Source: Candidatus Methylomirabilota bacterium (GTDB lineage Bacteria; Methylomirabilota; Methylomirabilia; Methylomirabilales; Methylomirabilaceae). Taken from it: a stretch of DNA of 64,000 nucleotides. The notes beneath the pieces are model-generated. The model searched no databases. It was not told where the DNA came from and saw only the letters and a program-made list of their open reading frames with translations. Below, piece after piece: positions 59,236-64,000 of this stretch (positions are counted from its first letter, which is position 1; each line of letters starts with the position of its first letter). The stretch is taken from contig JAGWQH010000102.1 in the NCBI GenBank assembly GCA_028870115.1, forward strand, positions 35,788 through 99,787. Direction: 5' to 3'. The translations under genes and the position numbers were made by a program.

Positions 59236-61017
59236 CTAGGCCAGAGATTGGTACTGCATCTCATAGAGCCGGCTGTAGAGCCCGCCATAGGCCAGGAGTT
59301 CCTGATGCGTCCCCTCCTCCCGGATGCGCCCCTTGTGCAGGACGATAATCCGATCGACGAACTGGATGGTAGAGAGACGGTGGGCAATAATCAGGGCGGT
59401 CCGCCCGAGCAGCAGCTCTCTTAGCGCATCCTGAATCAGCAACTCCGTGGCCGTGTCTACCGAACTGGTCGCTTCGTCCAGGATCAGGATCGGCCTGTCG
59501 AAGGCCAACGCCCTGGCGAACGAGAGAAGCTGACGTTCGCCCTGGGAGAGCGTCGAGCCGCGCTCCTCCACAACGGCACGGAATGCGCCGGGCAGCCGCT
59601 CGATAACACCCTGGGCATGAACGCGCCGCGCCGCTTCAACCATCTGCGCTTCTGAGATAGCCGGATCGCCGAGACTGATATTGCGGGCAATATCTCCGGA
59701 GAAAAGAAAGACATCCTGCAGCACCAACCCCAGATGCCTTCGTAAGGTCCGCTTGTCCCATTCCCGCACGTCGATACCGTCGATGCGAACACTGCCGCGC
59801 TGGACGTCATAGAACCGGCACAGAGCTGAGATGATCGAGGTCTTCCCGGCGCCCGTAGCACCGACTAAAGCCACCTTTTCGCCCGGAGCCACCTTGAAGG
59901 AGATCCCCTTGAGGACCGGCTCTCCAGCCGTGTACGAGAGCCAGACATCCCTGAACTCGATCTCGCCGCGCAGGCGAACGGGGTGGGTGGGCGTGGCAGG
60001 TTCCGCCAGCGATTCCTGCACCTCGAGCAGCTTGAATACCCGTTCACTCGATGCCATTGCCGCCTGCAGGATGTTGTATTTCTCTGCCAGATCGCGGATC
60101 GGCGTGAAGAGGCGGTTTACATACTGGACAAAGGCGATGATGACGCCGGGGAGGACCCGTTCATCGAGGATCATGGCGCCACCCGCCCAGAGCACGAGGC
60201 CGATGGTGATGGCGCTGAAGAGCTCGATTGAGGGGAAGAAAACCGCATTGTACTGGATGCTCTTGATCAGCACATCCCTATGCTGGGTGTTGATCTCTTT
60301 GAACCTGCGGAAGTGACGCGCCTCCTGCCCGAATGCCTGGATGGTGGCCATACCGGAGATATTCTCCTGGAGGTACGCATTCATCCGGGCCAGGATCCGT
60401 CGGCTGTCGCGGTAGTTCTCGCGCGCCCGCTTGCGATAGGCGGCCGTCGCGGGCAGGATGAATGGAAAGGTAGCGAATGAGATCAATGCCAGGCGCCAGT
60501 CCAACGCCACCATGGCCACCGCGACCCCGATCAACGTCAGCAGATCGCCCAGTAGCGCGACGACCCCCGATCCGAACAGCTCGTTCAGGGTCTCCACGTC
60601 GTTGATGACTCTGGTCATGAGCCGGCCGACCGGATTCCTGTCGAAGAAGGCCAGATCCTGTCGTTGCAGGTGGGTGAAAAGCTGCACCCTGAGATCATGC
60701 ATGGCCCGCTGGCCGGTAGACTGCATGGTGTAGCTCTGGGCGTATTGCGAGAGGAACCCGATGAGCACGGTGATCAGATAGGCCAGGACAGCGACATTTA
60801 GGCCGTGCAGGTCGCGGGTGGCAATGTAGGTATCGATCGCGATCTTGGTAATATACGGCCCAAGCAGTTGCATCCCTGTGGTCAGGAACAGAAGCAGCAT
60901 GGAGACGACGATCCACCACCGATACGGCGCGAGGTACATGAGCAGCCGACGTATCAGTTGGGCATCGTAAGCTTTGCCCAGCAGTTCATCCTCCTGATGA
61001 CCCTGCTCTGCCTTCAC
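59236..61017 (-). CDS. ABC exporter half-transporter, consensus catalytic glutamate
   Basis: A 593-residue type-IV ABC exporter: six membrane segments (about residues 35-310) and an ATPase domain with Walker A VGATGAGKTS (about 380-389), signature LSQGERQLLSFARAL (GGQ changed to QGE), Walker B ILILDEATSSVD with the catalytic E, and the H-loop. The ATG overlaps the stop of the partner gene. With that partner it would make a heterodimer of the MdlAB/BmrCD type that exports lipids or drugs; the substrate is unknown. Confidence 0.93.
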   Translation of the reverse strand: MKAEQGHQEDELLGKAYDAQLIRRLLMYLAPYRWWIVVSMLLLFLTTGMQLLGPYITKIAIDTYIATRDLHGLNVAVLAYLITVLIGFLSQYAQSYTMQSTGQRAMHDLRVQLFTHLQRQDLAFFDRNPVGRLMTRVINDVETLNELFGSGVVALLGDLLTLIGVAVAMVALDWRLALISFATFPFILPATAAYRKRARENYRDSRRILARMNAYLQENISGMATIQAFGQEARHFRRFKEINTQHRDVLIKSIQYNAVFFPSIELFSAITIGLVLWAGGAMILDERVLPGVIIAFVQYVNRLFTPIRDLAEKYNILQAAMASSERVFKLLEVQESLAEPATPTHPVRLRGEIEFRDVWLSYTAGEPVLKGISFKVAPGEKVALVGATGAGKTSIISALCRFYDVQRGSVRIDGIDVREWDKRTLRRHLGLVLQDVFLFSGDIARNISLGDPAISEAQMVEAARRVHAQGVIERLPGAFRAVVEERGSTLSQGERQLLSFARALAFDRPILILDEATSSVDTATELLIQDALRELLLGRTALIIAHRLSTIQFVDRIIVLHKGRIREEGTHQELLAYGGLYSRLYEMQYQSLA

Positions 61018-62789
61018 AGCCGCGCCCCTCCATTGTCGCTCAGGGCATCTAGCTCCCGAGTCAACAACTGCCGACGATACAGACGGTAGTAGTGACCGCG
61101 CAAGGTGAGTAGCGCTTCGTGGCTACCCCGTTCCACGATCCGACCATCCTTCAGGTAGATAATCTGGTCAGCCGCCATGACCGTCGAGATCCGGTGCGAG
61201 ATCATGATCGCGGTCCGCCCGCGCATGAACCCTTTCAACTGTTCGAGGATCCGCTCCTCGGTCTCGGTGTCCACGCTGGAGAAGGCGTCGTCCAGGATCA
61301 GGATAGGCGGGTTCTTGATGATGGCCCGAGCCAACGCTGTCCGTTGTTTCTGGCCGCCGGACAACCTCACCCCCCGCTCCCCCAGCATCGTCTCGAATTG
61401 ATGGGTGAACCCCTGGATGCTGGGTGTTAATTGGGCGAGATCGGCCGCCATCTCGAGCTCCTCCGATGTGGCGCCCCCGTTGCCGAATAGGATGTTTTCC
61501 CGGATGGTGTCGGAGAACAGAAAGATGTCTTGGGAGACCAGACCGATCGCGTGCTTCAGGGTCTGCAGAGGCAATTCACGCAACTCGATGTCGTCGATGA
61601 AAATGGTTCCAGGCGGCGCCTCGTGCAGGCGCGGCAAGAGGCTGACCAGCGTGCTTTTGCCGGCACCGGTCTCGCCCACCACCCCGCACCAGGTACCGGC
61701 CGGGATCGTGAGGGTGATCCCTTGCAGGGCAAGCGGCGCATCGGGGGCATAGCGAAACGACAGGTTGCGGAACTCGATCTTGCCGTGTAATGCCGAGATC
61801 TGCTCAGTTCCCGGCGTCTGATATCCCGCCGCAACCGGCGCATCCAGAATCTCAACAAGGCGAGCCAGCGCAGCCGAACTGCGCTGATACAGTGTGATCA
61901 CGTACCCAACCGCCATCATGGGCCAGGTGAGCATGGCTAGATATCCGTAGAAGGCGGCCAGTTCCCCGAGAGACATGGTTTGCATAGCCACCTTACGGCC
62001 GCCGAGCCATAAGACGACTGTAGCGGCCAAGCCGGACAGAAAGCTCGTGACCGGCCAGAAATACCCCCAGCGCTTGACCAGTTCGAGGTTCTTGACCCGA
62101 TACTCCTGACTCAGCCCACCAAAATACCCCTGTTGGTTCTCCTCCTGCACGTAGGCTTGGACAACCCGAATGCCGGCCAGATTCTCCTGGACAAATGTGC
62201 TGAGCGTGCTCAGGTGCCGCTGGATATCCCGATACCGGTTAAAGATGCGATTGCCGGCGACGAGCATGATAGCGGTGATGCCGGGTAAGGGCAGAAGGCT
62301 CCACAGCGTCAGCCACGGATCGATCACCACCATCAACAGCAGGCTGGCGGACATCATCAATACGGCGTCGAGCATGGCCATGGCCCCCATTCCCAGCATC
62401 TCGCGGAGGGAGACCATATCGTTCGTCAGCCGCGACATCAGATCGCCGGTTTTGGTGTGGGTGAAGTAACTGAGCGGCAGGCGCTGCAGGTGGGCAAAGA
62501 TGGCGTTCCTGAAATCCCACTCGATATGCCGCGAGAACCCGAACACGTGGGTCCGCCAGAAGTAGCGAAAGACCACCTGCACGCCGGCGGCCAGCGCAAT
62601 CAGGGCAGGATACTTCCAGAGGGCGACGGCCCGCCCCGGACCGGCCAGGAAGGTATCCAGGGCATCCTTGGTCAGCCATGGGATAGCGAGCCCGCACAGG
62701 TCAGTCCCGACCAGCGCAGCGAGGCCGATGAACAGGAACCGCCGGTATCGGTACAGGTACGGTCGAAGCCTCGCAAATTTGGCGAAAAT
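61014..62789 (-). CDS. ABC exporter half-transporter, degenerate ATP site, unusual start
   Basis: A type-IV ABC half-exporter. Walker A VVGETGAGKSTL, signature LSGGQKQRTALARAI, Walker B ILILDDAFSSVD with D in place of the catalytic E, marking a non-hydrolytic site as in BmrC-like chains. The first in-frame ATG, GTG or TTG is GTG 62582, but that would remove the first membrane segment. In-frame sequence upstream to the stop at 62829-62831 encodes a normal N-terminus (LRPYLYRYRRFLFIG, then a hydrophobic stretch). I place the start at an ATT at 62787-62789 behind CGGAGACGTGAG; CTG at 62826 is an alternative, or a sequence error. Confidence 0.85.
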   Translation of the reverse strand: MFAKFARLRPYLYRYRRFLFIGLAALVGTDLCGLAIPWLTKDALDTFLAGPGRAVALWKYPALIALAAGVQVVFRYFWRTHVFGFSRHIEWDFRNAIFAHLQRLPLSYFTHTKTGDLMSRLTNDMVSLREMLGMGAMAMLDAVLMMSASLLLMVVIDPWLTLWSLLPLPGITAIMLVAGNRIFNRYRDIQRHLSTLSTFVQENLAGIRVVQAYVQEENQQGYFGGLSQEYRVKNLELVKRWGYFWPVTSFLSGLAATVVLWLGGRKVAMQTMSLGELAAFYGYLAMLTWPMMAVGYVITLYQRSSAALARLVEILDAPVAAGYQTPGTEQISALHGKIEFRNLSFRYAPDAPLALQGITLTIPAGTWCGVVGETGAGKSTLVSLLPRLHEAPPGTIFIDDIELRELPLQTLKHAIGLVSQDIFLFSDTIRENILFGNGGATSEELEMAADLAQLTPSIQGFTHQFETMLGERGVRLSGGQKQRTALARAIIKNPPILILDDAFSSVDTETEERILEQLKGFMRGRTAIMISHRISTVMAADQIIYLKDGRIVERGSHEALLTLRGHYYRLYRRQLLTRELDALSDNGGARL

Positions 62790-62942
62790 CTCACGTCTCC
62801 GTGTATAAATGTGAGGAATTTGGACCAGTCAATGAGACGATTGTACGTTAGCCCACGAACCTTGTAAAGTCATTGCAGGCCGCTATGGCCTTAGGTCAAA
62901 CTGGGATTAACAGGGCGGGATTGTGGCCTGTGCGAGTGAATG

Positions 62943-63035
62943 CTAGGTATCGTCTTCGAGGGCGTTCTTGGGGGTGGTATAGCCGTGCCTCTCGATCAGC
63001 AGGGTGTAACAGGCCGGGCAGGAGGTGTGGCTCAT
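62943..63035 (-). CDS. Possible 30-residue CxxC microprotein or gene remnant
   Basis: A short frame reading MSHTSCPACYTLLIERHGYT and on to EDDT, with one CPAC knuckle. TAGGA precedes the ATG at 63035. It could be a true microprotein or the remnant of a zinc-ribbon gene. The rest of 62830-63160 shows only the palindrome at 63090. Confidence 0.3.
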   Translation of the reverse strand: MSHTSCPACYTLLIERHGYTTPKNALEDDT

Positions 63036-63089
63036 AGGGTCCTACCAGGAATCACCGCCCAAGCGCAGCGGCGGTGCGTAGCGCCGTCA

Positions 63090-63113
63090 ACGGCAGCGCT
63101 TAAGCGCTGCCGT
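63090..63113. repeat. 24-bp perfect palindrome
   Basis: ACGGCAGCGCTT joined to AAGCGCTGCCGT, 12-bp arms with no loop. It is GC-rich, not followed by a T-run, and preceded by similar GCGCAGCGGCGG and GTAGCGCCGT words, suggesting a REP-like repeat. Confidence 0.65.
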
Positions 63114-63161
63114 CACCATTCTACAATAGCTACATCACTTTGGATCTACAACCTCTGAAAG

Positions 63162-63859
63162 TCAAAAAAGTTCGTTGCTAAAAACTGCTGCTCCAAGCTG
63201 TTGCATGTTCTCCAAATAGATCGATAGTTGTTCTTGAATAGGTACAAACCCTCGTTGCCCTTCTCTAACAGGAAAGAGGTGAGCAATTTGTAACCTGTCT
63301 CCTTCAGGCTCTTTAACTATAGCAGCTTGTACATTTAAGAAAGTCCTATGAGCAAAATTTCGATATCCACGGACTTCAAAATACCAATTGCTATTCCACG
63401 CACTTTCTAATATGAGATACTTCTTGTCCAACTCGGCCCGATCTTTTTTAGCTTTTTTGGCCTTGTCTTGTATCTTCAACCATTCAACATCCTTCTCCGG
63501 AATGCCCAAATCATATCTTTGGTTTACCCACTGTAACATCGTGTCAAACGTCGCCACTAGCTCCCATAAGAACGCCCGCAAGTGCTGGTGGAACAGATTC
63601 ACCTCACCTTGTCTCTCTGTCTTAGTGTGATCGTCTAGCAGGTTGTTGAAAAACCCTATTTTTTCGGCTGATTGCCTGTGGTAACTAATTGATTTATCAA
63701 GATAGTAATTTCCGGATTTTGGGATTTTCAACAGCCTGCTAGGGTCTTATCTTCCTCCCAAAGGGTCTGCATCCCGGGACTATCTAACAGCTCTTTAACT
63801 CTACTCAGGTGATAGACCGCGCTGTAGAAAGCAAAGTGCGTGTGGTGCGCCAAATCCAT
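63162..63859 (-). pseudogene. HEPN-like gene split by a miniature inverted-repeat element
   Basis: The 3' part is an open frame of 189 codons (63162-63731), but its first 33 or so codons (MKIPKSGNYYLDKSISYHRQ onwards) lie in the inverted-repeat element at 63635-63742. Upstream, on the same strand, a frame from ATG 63859 reads MDLAHHTHFAFYSAVYHLSR and runs into the element, stopping at 63728-63730. Joined without the element, the two read as one helical protein. RGYRNFAHRTF (about residue 120 of the downstream frame) resembles the R-x4-6-H motif of HEPN proteins. The AT-rich composition suggests acquired DNA. A GTG at about 63600 could still start a shorter product. Confidence 0.55.
63635..63742. 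mobile_element. 108-bp miniature inverted-repeat element (MITE-like)
   Basis: The 22-bp ends, CTAGCAGGTTGTTGAAAAAC plus CC at 63635-63656 and its complement at 63721-63742, differ at two positions. The 64-bp interior is AT-rich and non-coding. The ends resemble those of non-autonomous elements mobilised by a transposase in trans; none with these ends is in the window. Insertion appears to have split the gene at 63162-63859. Confidence 0.75.
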
Positions 63860-63907
63860 GGAGGGGAAGATTCTGTGAGGTCTTGTCAAGAGGTGTGCAA
63901 ACAAAAG

Positions 63908-64000
63908 TTAGGCGGCAACCCTCCACTCGTGCTCCATCACCCGGACACCATTGACAAAGGTGGCGCCGTGATACACCTCCTGCAACAACTCCGGGGCGTG
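63908..64000 (-). CDS. C-terminal end of a gene cut by the window edge
   Basis: The last 30 codons of a minus-strand frame, reading HAPELLQEVYHGATFVNGVR and ending MEHEWRVAA then stop TAA at 63908-63910. The 5' part is outside the window. It could be a transposase or integrase end, but the fragment is too short to name. Confidence 0.4.
   Translation of the reverse strand, partial: HAPELLQEVYHGATFVNGVRVMEHEWRVAA

Noticed and set aside
1..64000. tRNA, rRNA, CRISPR arrays, replication origin
   Set aside because: No tRNA-like cloverleaf with a T-loop and acceptor pairing, no rRNA sequence, no regularly spaced repeats and no DnaA-box cluster were noticed on reading either strand.

Overview
The window is a 64 kb piece of a bacterial chromosome of high GC content. 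It carries a complete meso-diaminopimelate/peptidoglycan gene set, Gram-negative-type lipoprotein and periplasmic proteins, an LL-DAP aminotransferase lysine route, a one-enzyme squalene synthase and a RuBisCO-like methionine salvage operon. My best guess is a member of phylum NC10 (Candidatus Methylomirabilis-like). That is inference from gene content and style; nothing in the window proves it.

Layout. 1-0.98 kb: the 3' end of uvrB and a cold-shock gene. 1.2-7.3 kb: lysine/DAP genes (lysA, dapF, dapA, dapB, an FAH-family hydrolase, dapL). 7.3-10.3 kb: folK, a deoxynucleoside kinase, panB, panC. 10.4-30.8 kb: a long division and cell-wall (dcw) cluster running mraZ, rsmH, ftsL, ftsI, murE, an alpha/beta hydrolase, a membrane-anchored MurF-like ligase, ddl, mraY, murD, ftsW, murG, murC, murB, ftsQ, ftsA, ftsZ, a zinc-ribbon gene and yggS. 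An MraZ operator and a promoter sit at its head, and many start and stop codons overlap. 30.8-35.4 kb: an accessory island with an MntA/HepT toxin-antitoxin pair, two unrecognised minus-strand genes, nested inverted repeats, one IS4-family insertion sequence and REP-like palindromes.

35.4-38.6 kb: a methionine salvage operon (mtnW, mtnX, mtnB, mtnD). 38.55-42.5 kb: a fluoride locus with three separate fluoride (crcB-motif) riboswitches. They precede, respectively, a 31-residue membrane microprotein, a small lipoprotein and a TVP38/DedA-type membrane protein; a crcB fluoride channel gene and a DUF190 gene follow. A decayed trypsin-like protease gene lies between the first two switches. 42.6-44.3 kb: a zinc-ribbon coiled-coil protein, squalene synthase and acylphosphatase. 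44.3-48.5 kb (minus): a two-cluster ferredoxin-like protein and a 1108-residue fusion of a thioredoxin-domain/six-hairpin protein with an aldo/keto reductase.

48.8-59.2 kb: housekeeping genes (DUF948/YtxH pair, two inositol-phosphatase-family enzymes, a rubredoxin-like microprotein, typA, a periplasmic FKBP, thrB, proC-yggT-yggU, a FabL-like reductase with a SnoaL-like partner, a heme-monooxygenase-like protein). 59.2-62.8 kb (minus): a heterodimeric ABC exporter with one degenerate ATP site. 62.8-64 kb: AT-rich sequence with a palindrome and a 108-bp miniature inverted-repeat element that appears to split a HEPN-like gene.

The most unusual parts are the triple fluoride-riboswitch locus with its non-standard target genes, the MurF with a membrane domain in place of its substrate-binding domain, and the thioredoxin-domain/aldo-keto reductase fusion. 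No tRNA, rRNA or CRISPR array was seen.
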